Below, piece after piece: positions 15,775 to 24,883 of a stretch of 64,000 nt of DNA (within the stretch, counting starts at the first letter, position 1; the number at the start of each line of letters is the position of its first letter). The DNA comes from Labrys wisconsinensis (GTDB taxonomy: Bacteria; Pseudomonadota; Alphaproteobacteria; Rhizobiales; Labraceae), in assembly GCF_030814995.1 (NCBI RefSeq), contig NZ_JAUSVX010000011.1:1-64000 (forward strand). The letters run 5' to 3'. The notes below the pieces were generated by a model. It did no database searches. It saw only the letters and a list, made by a program, of their open reading frames with translations, and was not told the DNA's origin. A program made the translations under genes and the position numbers.

Positions 15775-17058
15775 TCATCGATCGGCGAGATAGCGCTTCT
15801 GGGCGGCGGTCAGGACGGCGGCCCATTTTTCTGCCGTTTCCTTGACGTCCTTCTGGCCGAGCAGGATGGCCTGGCCGTCCTCCATCATGGTCTTGTCATA
15901 GAGCGTGCCCCATTCGGGCAGATAGGCCGGCTGCGTCCAGGTCTGATAGGTCTGGGGCTGCTGCAGCGTGGTGAGGAAAGCCTTCCACACGTCGGCCGCA
16001 TAGAACGGATCCTTCTCGGCGCCGACATGGACCGGCGCCATGAACAGGTATTTGTCCAGCGCGAGGTTCTGCTTGTCCGCCATCAGGAAGGCGATCAGCT
16101 TCCAGGCTTCGTCCTTGTTCCTGGAGGCCGCCGACATCGCCCACGAGAAATAGCCCATCGAAGGAAAGGCCTTGCCCGTCGCGCCGGTCGGAATCGGCAC
16201 GACACCGAACTTCGACGGGTCCATCTTCTTCAGGATGTCCGGGAGCGCATCGGGATCCTGATCGAGAAGCGCGCATTGGCCGCTGGTGAAGCCGGCGACG
16301 GAGTCGCCAAAACCCCAGGCGATGCTTTCCCTGGGCGAATAACCCTTCCTATACAGGTCGGCATATTTCTGCATGCCTTCCTGGAAGGCGGGGAAGGCAT
16401 ACAGGCTGTTGCCGTCGGCGTCGAAGAAGGATCCGGTCGCGCCGAACTGCATGGGGAACGATCCCCAGCCATAGCCGCCGCCCTTGCCGGCACGCATGCA
16501 GTAGCCATACTTGCCCGGCAGCTTTTCGGTCACGATGGCCGCGGCCTTGAAGAAGTCGTCCATGGTCCTCGGCGGCTCGACGCCGGCCTGCTGCAGCATA
16601 TCCTTGCTGTAATAGAGAGCCCTGATGTCGAAGCCGTAGGGCAGCCGATAGACGCTCTTCGTGCCGACCTTGCCGAGCTCGATGACGCTGGGAAGGATGG
16701 AGGCGAGCTCCGGCGTCTTCGCGATGTAGCGGTCCAGCGGCTCCAGCTGGTGGCCTTTCACGTAGAGGCCGCCCCAACGGTCGGCGAGCTCCACGACGTC
16801 CGGCGCCTGGCCCGACTTGTACATCGTCAGAAGCTTTTCGAACGACGAGTCGTAGGGCAGGGAAATCAGGTTGACCTTGATATCCGGATTGGCCTTCTCG
16901 AATTCGGCGAGCTGGCTGGTGATCAGCTCCGTTCTGGCCGGGCTGGTCAACACTTCGACCATGGTCAGCTCTCCGGCCTGCGCGGCGCCGGCGAGGGCAA
17001 GACAGCATGTCGAAGCGGCGGCGGCCAGGAGGCTGGCCACCTTGCGGCGTAGGCTCAT
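15775..17058 (-). CDS. Extracellular solute-binding protein (Ugp/sugar type)
   Basis: A 427-residue family 1 binding protein. The Sec signal peptide covers about residues 1-28 (RRKVASLLAAAASTCCLALAGAAQA). Typical stretches are FEKANPDIKVNLISLPYDSSFEKLL, MYKSGQAPDVVEL and ALYYSKDMLQQAGV. Start: ATG 17058 has GGAG six bases upstream; a second in-frame ATG at 17070 is possible. The context (PhnF-like regulator, PHP hydrolase) suggests a phosphate ester, phosphonate or similar charged ligand rather than a plain sugar. That is inference, because this family does not show its ligand by sequence. Confidence 0.9.
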   Translation of the reverse strand: MSLRRKVASLLAAAASTCCLALAGAAQAGELTMVEVLTSPARTELITSQLAEFEKANPDIKVNLISLPYDSSFEKLLTMYKSGQAPDVVELADRWGGLYVKGHQLEPLDRYIAKTPELASILPSVIELGKVGTKSVYRLPYGFDIRALYYSKDMLQQAGVEPPRTMDDFFKAAAIVTEKLPGKYGYCMRAGKGGGYGWGSFPMQFGATGSFFDADGNSLYAFPAFQEGMQKYADLYRKGYSPRESIAWGFGDSVAGFTSGQCALLDQDPDALPDILKKMDPSKFGVVPIPTGATGKAFPSMGYFSWAMSAASRNKDEAWKLIAFLMADKQNLALDKYLFMAPVHVGAEKDPFYAADVWKAFLTTLQQPQTYQTWTQPAYLPEWGTLYDKTMMEDGQAILLGQKDVKETAEKWAAVLTAAQKRYLADR

Positions 17059-17112
17059 TGCGATCTCCATGAGGTCGGTTGCGATGTCGTCAAGTTCGGC
17101 CGTACGGGCCGG

Positions 17113-18288
17113 TCATGCCGAAGACGTCATGAGCAGACGGGCTGGTCCGGACGGCTCTTCGCGCATGTGGAGGGACAGCCGAAATCCGCTTTCGTCGAAG
17201 AAGACGGGATGGCCCGCTCGCGGATTGACCGAAACGGGAGAGCCCTCCTGCAGCTGCGCGGTATCGTGGGGATCGCGCCTTGCGAGGATCTCGTCGCCTT
17301 GCCGATCCAGGGCGATGTGAAGGATGAGCTCGCTGCCGAGATGCTCGATCCGGCGGATCGTGCCGGTCCAGCCGCGATCGCCGGAGGGACCGACGACGAG
17401 CGCCTCGGGCCTTACCGCGACGGTGACGCGCTGGGGCGGCGCATGTCCCGTCACCGGAATTCGCAGATTGCCGCTTTGAACGAAGCCTTCGGCGCGCAGA
17501 TCGCCCCCGACCAGATTGATCCGCGGCGCCCCGACAAACTCGGCGACCGCGCGAGAGGCGGGATTGGCGTAAATGTCGGCCGGCGTGCCGACCTGGAGGA
17601 TCTCGCCGGCGTGCATGACGGCGATCTTGTCGGCCATCGTCATGGCCTCGGCCTGATCGTGGGTGATGTAGACGATGGTTGCCGACAGGCGACGATGAAG
17701 CTCGACGAGCTCGTTTCGCATCTGCGCGCGAAGATTGTAGTCGAGATTGGACAGCGGCTCGTCCATCAGGAAGATCTGAGGGCGGCGGACGACCGCGCGG
17801 CCGATCGCCACGCGCTGGCGTTGCCCGCCCGAAAGAGTGTCCGGCCTACGGTCCAGGAGATGCCCGATCTTCAGCGAGGCCGCCACGTCCTGGACTTCGC
17901 GCCGGATCTCCCGAAGCTTGCCCTTCGTCGAAGGCAGCAAGGATCCCAGCACCGGAAGCCGCTGAAAGACATCCAGCTTTCTCACGCGCAGCGGCGATGC
18001 GATATTCTGCGCCACCGTCATGTGCGGATACAGCGCATAGGATTGGAACACCATGGCGATGTCGCGCTTGGCGGCTCTCACATCGTCGATCCGCCGTCCC
18101 GCGACATGGATTTCACCCGCGTCCTGCCTTTCAAGACCTGCGATGATGCGCAGGAGCGTCGATTTTCCGCAGCCCGATGCGCCGAGGAGGGCGACGAACT
18201 GGCCGTCTTCAATCGCAAGAGAAACGCCGCGGAGCACGGGCGTGTCGCCGAAGCTCTTTTCGATGCGCCTGAGCTCTATCGCCGCCAC
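17113..18288 (-). CDS. UgpC/MalK-type ABC transporter ATPase
   Basis: A 391-residue ATPase. Walker A is GASGCGKST (about residues 38-46), followed by the Q-loop, signature SGGQRQRVAIGRA, Walker B FLMDEP and D-loop SNLD. A C-terminal OB/TOBE region (about 240-380) is typical of MalK-like subunits. Start: GTG at 18288 with GGCGGAGG upstream; a longer frame reaching 18387 overlaps the operator at 18347 and is rejected. It is the first gene of the operon. As the only ATPase of this class in the window, it may also energise the LacI-linked transporter at 7687-10736. Confidence 0.92.
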   Translation of the reverse strand: MAAIELRRIEKSFGDTPVLRGVSLAIEDGQFVALLGASGCGKSTLLRIIAGLERQDAGEIHVAGRRIDDVRAAKRDIAMVFQSYALYPHMTVAQNIASPLRVRKLDVFQRLPVLGSLLPSTKGKLREIRREVQDVAASLKIGHLLDRRPDTLSGGQRQRVAIGRAVVRRPQIFLMDEPLSNLDYNLRAQMRNELVELHRRLSATIVYITHDQAEAMTMADKIAVMHAGEILQVGTPADIYANPASRAVAEFVGAPRINLVGGDLRAEGFVQSGNLRIPVTGHAPPQRVTVAVRPEALVVGPSGDRGWTGTIRRIEHLGSELILHIALDRQGDEILARRDPHDTAQLQEGSPVSVNPRAGHPVFFDESGFRLSLHMREEPSGPARLLMTSSA

Positions 18289-18346
18289 AATCGCCTCCGC
18301 CCACCGACTATGGACGGAACTTGGCAAAGATTTGCTACGTTCCCAT

Positions 18347-18360
18347 GACATATAGATGTC
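18347..18360. promoter_or_regulatory. GntR/PhnF operator, copy 2
   Basis: GACATATAGATGTC lies 59 bases upstream of the ATPase start and includes a -10-like TATATG on the minus strand. It is identical to the copy at 19551. A repressor bound here would block transcription of the whole four-gene transporter operon. Confidence 0.85.
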
Positions 18361-18493
18361 TCGCAAATGTCCGAGGACTTCTGGCATCGTCAGGGCCGTT
18401 CAGGCGCGTATCGGCCCGGACGGCGGACGGCATGTGTCGGGTCGAAATCGATCTATCCCATTGAAGGGACTTTCATTTTTCTATGGGATGGTG

Positions 18494-19399
18494 TCAGTCA
18501 GGCCAGATGGGATTCGTCCAGGCCTGATGGCCGGCGTCGTCCATGACGACGATGCGGCACCAGTCGCCGGCAAAGCGCGCGAGCGACAGCACCGTTTCCG
18601 TCGAAGACCGGCCGCCATGGTCGACATTTTCCACCCGCGATCCTCGGCCGAGGATCGCCGCCCCTCGTATCGCAGAAGACGCGATACGGACGGCATCTCC
18701 GTCAATTTCGATGTGCTTGATCGTCGGGCCGCGCGAGGAATAGTAGTGGCCTCGCTTCATGGCGCTCAAAAGAGCCTGGGGCGTGTTCTCTTGCGCTTTG
18801 ACCATCATCCAGCCGCCGAACCAGTCCCTCGCCTTGAAATGCGCATCGTCGGCGGCGTATGCGAGCAGGCGGTGGCCTTCGTTGAGAAGAGCGTCCAGAA
18901 ACGTCGTGCCGTCTCCGCGGTCGCATTCCACGGCGCTGGTGGTATTCCAGATCTCGATCGCATGCGCGATGCCTGCCATCTGTCGCCCGTCCTCGATCGA
19001 GAGGCCGGACCATTGCGGGTGAGCAATGCCGAGAAAGGCACCTGCCGCGACGGCTCTCTTCGCCAGCGCAACGGCATTCTCATCCGCTCCGAGCGGAGGG
19101 AAGCCGGGCGGCAGACCGCAAGCGAGCAAATGCCAGATCTCGCCGTGGCTGTTGGCCGGAGCATGGATCTCGGCGCCGATGATCGTCGTGAATCGATCCG
19201 AGCGATAGGGAGCGGTGTCGACGAGAGGGAAGTCGTAGATTGCAAGGAAATGATCGGAGAGGCAGAGAAAGTCGTAGCCCGCCCTGCGATAAATTCCACA
19301 TACGTCTTCGGGAGAAAGAATGCCGTCCGACCTCGTCGAGTGCGTATGGATGTTGCCACGGTAAAAGCGGCCCTGCGCGGCGAACGCTGAGACAGTCAT
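18494..19399 (-). CDS. PHP-domain metal-dependent hydrolase (CehA/McbA-like)
   Basis: A 301-residue PHP-fold protein. Metal ligands are visible in order: HTH (His18, His20) in GNIHTHSTRSDG, Asp25, SDH (Asp49-His50), Glu77 and His79 in GAEIHA, His127 in GIAHPQWS, and a late AADDAHF. PHP enzymes hydrolyse phosphoesters, and CehA-like members also cleave carbamate or ester bonds. No signal peptide is seen, so it should act in the cytoplasm on the imported compound. Start: ATG 19399 with AGGAC upstream; a longer frame to about 19556 would overlap the operator at 19551. It is transcribed alone from an operator-controlled promoter and belongs to the PhnF-like regulon. Confidence 0.82.
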   Translation of the reverse strand: MTVSAFAAQGRFYRGNIHTHSTRSDGILSPEDVCGIYRRAGYDFLCLSDHFLAIYDFPLVDTAPYRSDRFTTIIGAEIHAPANSHGEIWHLLACGLPPGFPPLGADENAVALAKRAVAAGAFLGIAHPQWSGLSIEDGRQMAGIAHAIEIWNTTSAVECDRGDGTTFLDALLNEGHRLLAYAADDAHFKARDWFGGWMMVKAQENTPQALLSAMKRGHYYSSRGPTIKHIEIDGDAVRIASSAIRGAAILGRGSRVENVDHGGRSSTETVLSLARFAGDWCRIVVMDDAGHQAWTNPIWPD

Positions 19400-19550
19400 C
19401 TGATATTTGTCCTGGTTTACGGCGGTCACGGAAATCCGGCGGCGCGAAGCGATCGCCACACGTCCATCTGCGCACCTGAGACCATCGATGATCCGGGCGA
19501 GCCGGCATTGCTCCACCCGGGAAGCTAGGCGGCAGCGATGGCATGCGTGT

Positions 19551-19564
19551 GACATATAGATGTC
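19551..19564. promoter_or_regulatory. GntR/PhnF operator, copy 3
   Basis: GACATATAGATGTC again, 152 bases upstream of the PHP hydrolase start, with the -10-like TATATG on the minus strand. The exact repeat of a 14-base palindrome in front of a second transcription unit supports a shared regulator. Confidence 0.85.
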
Positions 19565-19922
19565 TTGCGCTTCGTGGTCCCTGACTTCGGCGGGCGTGGG
19601 CCGCGATCCCCGGTGATTTGCATTGCGATGCGAAGCGTGATTGCGTTGCCGTATCGAAGCGAGGGTGAGGCCTTCAATGCGGCCAGAAAAGCGACCGGAC
19701 GGCGGGCAGGTCGACTTGTCCGACGCGGGCGGCGTCGTCCTCGCCGCCGCCGGCCCTGACCTCAGTTCGGTCCACAAATGGTCGAGGGTCCTTTGCGCCC
19801 TGACCTTGGCAGTACCGGTCAAAGACCCATCCCGCTTCGGAGCCGCCTGACCGCGGCGGCCTCGCCGACGGCCCTGTACCCATCCTCGGTCAGCGACAAT
19901 CCGGAAGAGGGCGCCGCCGGCC
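19565..19922. other. Gap between the PHP promoter and the GlxA regulator
   Basis: These 358 bases contain no frame with a family signature. They should hold the minus-strand promoter upstream elements of the PHP gene and the plus-strand promoter of the GlxA-type regulator. I see no clear hairpin or repeat. Confidence 0.5.
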
Positions 19923-20930
19923 ATGACACAGAGGCAGACCGCGAACGCCCTCGAGGTCCTGGCCGCTGCGGACGAGCCGATCAGCATCGGCATTCTGCTG
20001 CTGCGGCATTTCCCCTTCATGACCTTCGGGGCGGCGCTCGACCCGTTGCGTCAGGGCAATCGCCTGGCCGGACGACCGGTGTTCAAATGGACCCTGATCT
20101 CCGTGGATGGCGCCGGGGTGATGGCCAGCGCCGGCCTGACGATGCCGGTCGACTGCTCGATCGACACGATGCCGCACTGCGACATGGTGATCGTCTGCGC
20201 CGGATTGGAGCATGCCAGCCACTACAGCCCCCGGCTGTTCACGTGGCTGCGCCGGCTTCACCGGCAAGGCTGCGTCCTCGGCGCCATCAGCACGGCCCCG
20301 TTCATCCTCGCGCGGGCAGGGCTTCTCGAAGGGCGCCGCTGCGCCGTCCACTGGGAGCAGTTGCCGCTGTTCCAGGAGGAGTTTCCCAACTGCATCGTCA
20401 CCAACGAGATCTTCGCCATCGACGGGCTCTTCGTCACCTGCTCGGGCGGCACGGTGACGCTCGACATGATGCTCTACATCGTCGCCGCCTGCCGGGGACG
20501 GCCTCTGGCCGCTGCGATCTCGGACCAGTTCAACCATCCGGAAATCCGGCAGCAGCACGATTTCCAGCGCATGAAGCCGCAATCGCGCTTCTCCATCCGG
20601 CATGCCAAGCTGGCGGACGTGATCACCGCCATGGAGGATAGTATCCAGGACCCGGTGGACCTCCAGGTGCTGGCCCGCCGCGTGCACCTGTCGACGCGGC
20701 AGATGGAGCGGTTGTTTCTCCTGCATCTGGGGAAGACGCCCTCCGCCTTCTACACCGGCCTGCGCATGGCGCGGGCGCGCGACCTCGTCCTGCAGACGGA
20801 TCTTTCGATCTCTACTGTCGCCCAGATCTGCGGATACATGTCGACGACGCATTTCGCCCGCACCTATCGCGCCCATTTCGGGGTGACGCCGCGCGTCATG
20901 CGCAGCGAGGGCATCTTGCCGCGCAATTGA
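19923..20930 (+). CDS. GlxA-type AraC-family regulator with DJ-1/PfpI domain
   Basis: A 335-residue regulator. The N-terminal class I glutamine-amidotransferase-like domain (about 20-200) has GAISTAPFILARAGLL at the nucleophile elbow, with Ser-Thr-Ala where active members have Cys, so it is a ligand-sensing and not an enzymatic domain. The C-terminal AraC domain (about 230-330) has two helix-turn-helix units ending in TTHFARTYRAHFGVTP. Relatives such as GbdR, CdhR and ArgR sense small amines, betaines or amino acids. It lies directly upstream of a dipeptide-type transporter operon on the same strand and probably activates it. Confidence 0.9.
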   Translation: MTQRQTANALEVLAAADEPISIGILLLRHFPFMTFGAALDPLRQGNRLAGRPVFKWTLISVDGAGVMASAGLTMPVDCSIDTMPHCDMVIVCAGLEHASHYSPRLFTWLRRLHRQGCVLGAISTAPFILARAGLLEGRRCAVHWEQLPLFQEEFPNCIVTNEIFAIDGLFVTCSGGTVTLDMMLYIVAACRGRPLAAAISDQFNHPEIRQQHDFQRMKPQSRFSIRHAKLADVITAMEDSIQDPVDLQVLARRVHLSTRQMERLFLLHLGKTPSAFYTGLRMARARDLVLQTDLSISTVAQICGYMSTTHFARTYRAHFGVTPRVMRSEGILPRN

Positions 20931-20964
20931 GCACGCCGGGCATTTGGGCAGAATGGCGCCGGTC

Positions 20965-20992
20965 ATGTCGCCTATTGTAGGTCAAATGTCGC
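20965..20992 (+). promoter_or_regulatory. Direct-repeat operator candidate for the GlxA-type regulator
   Basis: ATGTCGC occurs at 20965-20971 and 20986-20992, exactly 21 bases apart, each preceded by GGTCA or GGTCAA. Two same-direction half-sites two helical turns apart are the usual layout for AraC-family activators. They sit about 200 bases before the first transporter gene. Confidence 0.5.
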
Positions 20993-21195
20993 ATCAGTGC
21001 GTTTCCACGCCTCTGGAAGCGGCTTAGTTCTCATTCATACGACAATCCTGCTCCAGTCGTTGTGAGCGGGTTGTGCTGTATCGATGAAGAGCAGAAATCT
21101 GGAAAAGACCGAAGGGAATGCCGTCTCGCATCGAGATTGGCCGGAAGTTTGAAGAATACCCTGCAGAACAAGCTATCCGAGATGGGGATCATCCA

Positions 21196-22869
21196 GTGAC
21201 GACGAATCCGCATTCACATATTCCGACCTTGTTCGAAGAGTTCAGGACCGGCCAGGCCAGCCGCAGGCAATTCCTGCGCATGGCGACGTTGCTGGGCCTG
21301 TCCGCGGCGCTCGCCTATGAGGCGGTCGGGGAGATCGACCCCGTCGGCACGGCGCAGGCGGCGGACATGCCCAAGGGCGGCAACCTGCGCATCGGCATGC
21401 GCTGCATGGAGATCAAGAGCCCGCACCTGGCCGATTTCGCCGAGCGCTCCAACGTCATCCGCCAGGTGTGCGAGTATCTCACCTTCACCGGCCGCGACAA
21501 CATCACCCGTCCCTATCTCCTGGAGAAGTGGGACGTCAGCGACGACCTCAAGACCTGGACGCTCCATATCCGCAAGGACGTCAAATGGCACAATGGCCGG
21601 CCGCTCACCGCCGATGACGTGGTCTGGAATCTGAGGCGCGTCAGCGATCCGGCGGTCGGCTCCTCGGTGCTCGGCCTGTTCACCGGCTATCTCGTGGAGG
21701 AATACCAGACCGGCGAGAAGGACAAGGACGGCAAGCCGAAGACGTCGAGCCGCCTGTGGTCGGACAAGGCGATCGAGAAGGTCGACGATCATACCGTGCG
21801 GCTGAATGCCTTCGCGCCGCAGATCGCTGTGCCCGAGCACCTGTTCCACTATCCCATGTTCATCATCGATCCCGCCGAGAACGGCGCGTTCGGGCCCGGC
21901 TCCAACGGCACCGGGCCGTTCGAGCTCGTCGAGTTCACGGTCGGCAAGAGCGCCAAGTACAAGGCCCGCAAGGACTATTGGGGATCCGCCCCCTACCTCG
22001 ACACGTTCGAGTTCGTCGATCTCGGCGACAATCCGGGCGCTCAGATTGCTGCGATCGCGTCGCGCCAGGTCGACGGCCTGTCGGAAGCCGATGCCGTGCA
22101 GATCAACGCGATGAAGACCTTCCCGCATGTCGCGGTGCACAAGGTCGACACCACGCAGACCGCCGTCGCCCGCATGCACCCGGACCAGAAGCCCTTCAAC
22201 GACAAGCGCGTGCGCCAGGCCATGCGCCTCGCCGTCGACCACGACAAGGTCATCCAGACCGTGCTGCTCGGCGCCGGCACCTCGGCCGAGGACCATCACG
22301 TCGCCCCGACGCATCCCGAATATGCGGCCCTGCCGAAATACGGCAAGGACGTGGACAAGGCCAAGACGTTGCTCGCCGATGCCGGCTATCCCGACGGCTT
22401 CGAGATCGACATGGTGACCCGGCCCGATCCGATCTGGGAGCTCAACACCGTTCAGGTCCTGGCGGAGCAGTTCAAGGACATCGGCGTCAGGATCAACATC
22501 AAGGCCCTGCCCAGCGCCCAATATTGGGATGTCTGGACCACGGTGCCCTTCAGCCTCACCGCCTGGGGCCACCGCCCCCTCGGCATCATGACGCTGTCGC
22601 TCGCCTACCGCTCGAACGCGGCGTGGAACGAGTCGGGCTATTCCAACCCCGAGTTTGACAAGCTGCTGAGCCAGGCCGAGGGCATCCTCGATCCGAAGCA
22701 GCGCAGCGCCGTCATGGCGAAGATCGAAGCGCTGATGCAGGATGACGGCCCGATCGTCCAGCCGTTCTGGCGGGTCTTCTCGACGGTGATGGACAAGAAG
22801 GTGATGGGCTTCCAGCTCCATCCCTCGCAGTACATCTTCGCCAACGAATACGCGGTGGCAGCCGCCTGA
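21196..22869 (+). CDS. Dipeptide/oligopeptide-type ABC solute-binding protein (SBP_bac_5)
   Basis: A binding protein of about 557 residues of family 5. The N-terminus has a twin-arginine motif (ASRRQFLRMATLLGLSA, Arg24-Arg25) before a hydrophobic stretch, so export by Tat rather than Sec is likely. The mature protein has RPYLLEKWDVSDDLKTWTLH, VKWHNGRPLTADDVVW and SNGTGPFELVEF blocks typical of DppA/OppA. Start: GTG 21196 after GAGATGGGG; an ATG at 21118 would add 26 residues. It is the first gene of a long operon. The ligand could be a peptide, opine, glycoside or other amide-bearing compound; the downstream enzymes favour a cyclic amide or ureide-like molecule. Confidence 0.9.
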   Translation: MTTNPHSHIPTLFEEFRTGQASRRQFLRMATLLGLSAALAYEAVGEIDPVGTAQAADMPKGGNLRIGMRCMEIKSPHLADFAERSNVIRQVCEYLTFTGRDNITRPYLLEKWDVSDDLKTWTLHIRKDVKWHNGRPLTADDVVWNLRRVSDPAVGSSVLGLFTGYLVEEYQTGEKDKDGKPKTSSRLWSDKAIEKVDDHTVRLNAFAPQIAVPEHLFHYPMFIIDPAENGAFGPGSNGTGPFELVEFTVGKSAKYKARKDYWGSAPYLDTFEFVDLGDNPGAQIAAIASRQVDGLSEADAVQINAMKTFPHVAVHKVDTTQTAVARMHPDQKPFNDKRVRQAMRLAVDHDKVIQTVLLGAGTSAEDHHVAPTHPEYAALPKYGKDVDKAKTLLADAGYPDGFEIDMVTRPDPIWELNTVQVLAEQFKDIGVRINIKALPSAQYWDVWTTVPFSLTAWGHRPLGIMTLSLAYRSNAAWNESGYSNPEFDKLLSQAEGILDPKQRSAVMAKIEALMQDDGPIVQPFWRVFSTVMDKKVMGFQLHPSQYIFANEYAVAAA

Positions 22870-22990
22870 TCCCGCCGGGCCTGCCCCTTTTGCGAGCCTG
22901 TCCCCCGCCCAGCCGGAGGGCAGGCTCCGGAATTGCGTCCTGCCTGCCGCGGCCGGCGGCGCAACCCGAACCGGATATCGGCTTGTCTCG

Positions 22991-24004
22991 ATGGTCTCCT
23001 TTCTCATCCGGCGCCTGATCATGATGCTGCTCACCATGCTGGTGGCGTCCTTCGTGGTCTTCGCCGTGTCCGAGCTCACGCCGGGGAGCGTCGCCAGGAA
23101 ATCGCTGGGGCCGTTCGCGACCCAGCAACAGGTCGACATCCTGACCGAACGCCTCAAGGCGAACGATCCGCTGCTCATCCGCTATGGCCGCTGGCTCGGC
23201 GTCCTGACCGGCGTCCTGGCCGACCCGCTCCAGGACCCGGCCAGCGGCCTCAACTTCACCGATCCGCGCGGCCGGCGCTATTTCGGCAATTTCGGCTATT
23301 CGACCCTCTACAAATTGCCGGTCAACGACGTGATCTGGGACCGCCTCGGCCACACGGCCATTCTCGCCGGGCTCGCTTTCGCCCTCATCGTGCCGCTCTC
23401 GATCGTCGTCGGCGTCCTGTCCGGCCTGAAGGAGGGCGGCGCGCTCGACCGTATCCTGTCGGTCGTCTCGATCACCTTCACCTCCGTCCCCGAATTCGCC
23501 TCCGGCGTGTTCCTGGTCACCGGGTTCGTGATCCTCTGGCCGGTCCTGCCGGGAACTAGCCCGATGGACGCGAGCGGCGGCTGGTCGGTGCCCTCCCAGC
23601 TCGTCCTGCCGGTCGCGGTGCTCGTCATCTACGATTTCGGCTATGTCGCCCGCATGATCCGCGTCTCGATGATCGAGGTGATGGAGAAGCCCTATATCCG
23701 TACCGCCATCCTCAAGGGCCTGAGCCCGCGGCAGGTCATCTTCGGCCACGCCCTGCGCAATGCCATGATCGCGCCCTTCACGGTGCTGCTGCTGCAGCTC
23801 AACTTCCTGATCAGCGGCGTGGTGGTCACCGAGCTCGTCTTCGCCTATCCCGGCTTCGGCCGCATGCTGCTGGAGGCGAGCCTGTTCGGCGACATCTCGA
23901 CGGTGGAGGCTGCCACGCTCGTCACGGTCGCCGTCGCCATCGTGACGCAGTTCCTCGGCGATCTCGGCTACATGGCCCTCAATCCGCGCATCAGGGTGGC
24001 CTGA
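22991..24004 (+). CDS. DppB-type ABC permease
   Basis: A 337-residue inner-membrane protein with the first helix at residues 9-29 (MMLLTMLVASFVVFAVSEL), a long periplasmic loop (about 45-120) and five more helices. The ATPase-contact loop reads RTAILKGLSPRQVIFGHALRNA, the usual AxxKGLS...RNA motif. The gene lies 121 bases after the binding protein and three bases before dppC. Confidence 0.92.
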   Translation: MVSFLIRRLIMMLLTMLVASFVVFAVSELTPGSVARKSLGPFATQQQVDILTERLKANDPLLIRYGRWLGVLTGVLADPLQDPASGLNFTDPRGRRYFGNFGYSTLYKLPVNDVIWDRLGHTAILAGLAFALIVPLSIVVGVLSGLKEGGALDRILSVVSITFTSVPEFASGVFLVTGFVILWPVLPGTSPMDASGGWSVPSQLVLPVAVLVIYDFGYVARMIRVSMIEVMEKPYIRTAILKGLSPRQVIFGHALRNAMIAPFTVLLLQLNFLISGVVVTELVFAYPGFGRMLLEASLFGDISTVEAATLVTVAVAIVTQFLGDLGYMALNPRIRVA

Positions 24005-24007
24005 GCC

Positions 24008-24883
24008 ATGGCCTCCGATCGCATCGAGACGCTCCCCGCCACCCGGCGCAAGCCCGTCCGCCGGACGAGCGGCTGGCTTCGGATCTTCGGCTCCCGCACG
24101 GCGGTGATCGGCCTCATCCTGATCCTGGTCTGGGTCGTTCTGGCCATCCTCGCGCCGGTGCTGCCGATCCCTTCACCCACCGACCAGGACGTCATGGCGA
24201 TCGCCGATCCCACGCCCTCGCCCGCCCATTGGCTCGGCACCGACATCCTCGGCCGCGACATCCTTTCCCGCCTGATCTTCGGGGCGCGGACGGTGCTGGT
24301 GGTGGCGCCGCTCTCCGTGGCGGTCGCCGTGTCGGTCGGCATCCTTATCGGCATGCTGTCCGGCTATTTCGGCGGCGTCGTCGACATGCTGGTCAGCCGC
24401 CTGTCCGACGTGATCCTCGCCTTCCCGGTCCTGGTGCTCTACGTCATCCTGATCGCCAATATCGGCCCCTCCGTCCTCAACATCATCATCGCCACCACCA
24501 TCGCCTCGGCGCCCGGCATCGGGCGCATCGTGCGCGGGCTGGTGCTCGACCTCAAGGAGCGCGACTATGTCGCCGCGGCGCGCCTGCGGGCGGAGAGCAC
24601 GCTCTACATCATGATCGTCGAGCTCCTGCCCAATTGCCGGGGGCCGCTGATCGTCGATGCCTGCCTGCGCCTGGGCTACACCATCATCACCATCGGCATT
24701 CTCGGCTTCCTCGGCCTCGGCCTGCCGCCGCCCAATCCCGACTGGGGCGGCATGGTGCGCGAGACGACCACCGTGATCAGCGTCTGGCCGCTGATGTCGG
24801 TGGCCCCGTCGATCGCCATCGTCAGCCTGGTCCTCGGCTTCAATCTCCTGGCCGACGGCATGCGGGAGGCGTTCAAGCCATGA
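24008..24883 (+). CDS. DppC-type ABC permease
   Basis: A 291-residue permease with the OppC N-terminal helix (TAVIGLILILVWVVLAILAPVLP), the hallmark HWLGTDILGRDILSRLIFGAR and the ATPase-contact segment DYVAAARLRAES...ELLPN. It pairs with the DppB-type protein. Its stop overlaps the ATPase start (ATGA at 24880). Confidence 0.92.
   Translation: MASDRIETLPATRRKPVRRTSGWLRIFGSRTAVIGLILILVWVVLAILAPVLPIPSPTDQDVMAIADPTPSPAHWLGTDILGRDILSRLIFGARTVLVVAPLSVAVAVSVGILIGMLSGYFGGVVDMLVSRLSDVILAFPVLVLYVILIANIGPSVLNIIIATTIASAPGIGRIVRGLVLDLKERDYVAAARLRAESTLYIMIVELLPNCRGPLIVDACLRLGYTIITIGILGFLGLGLPPPNPDWGGMVRETTTVISVWPLMSVAPSIAIVSLVLGFNLLADGMREAFKP

Noticed and set aside
12158-19564. A canonical C-P lyase (phn) operon
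   Set aside because: The acyltransferase and PhnF-like regulator suggested one, but no phnG, H, I, J, K, L or M gene is present in the window.
21214-23178. 654-codon open frame on the minus strand
   Set aside because: It is the mirror of the binding-protein gene, which has a Tat signal and clear family motifs.
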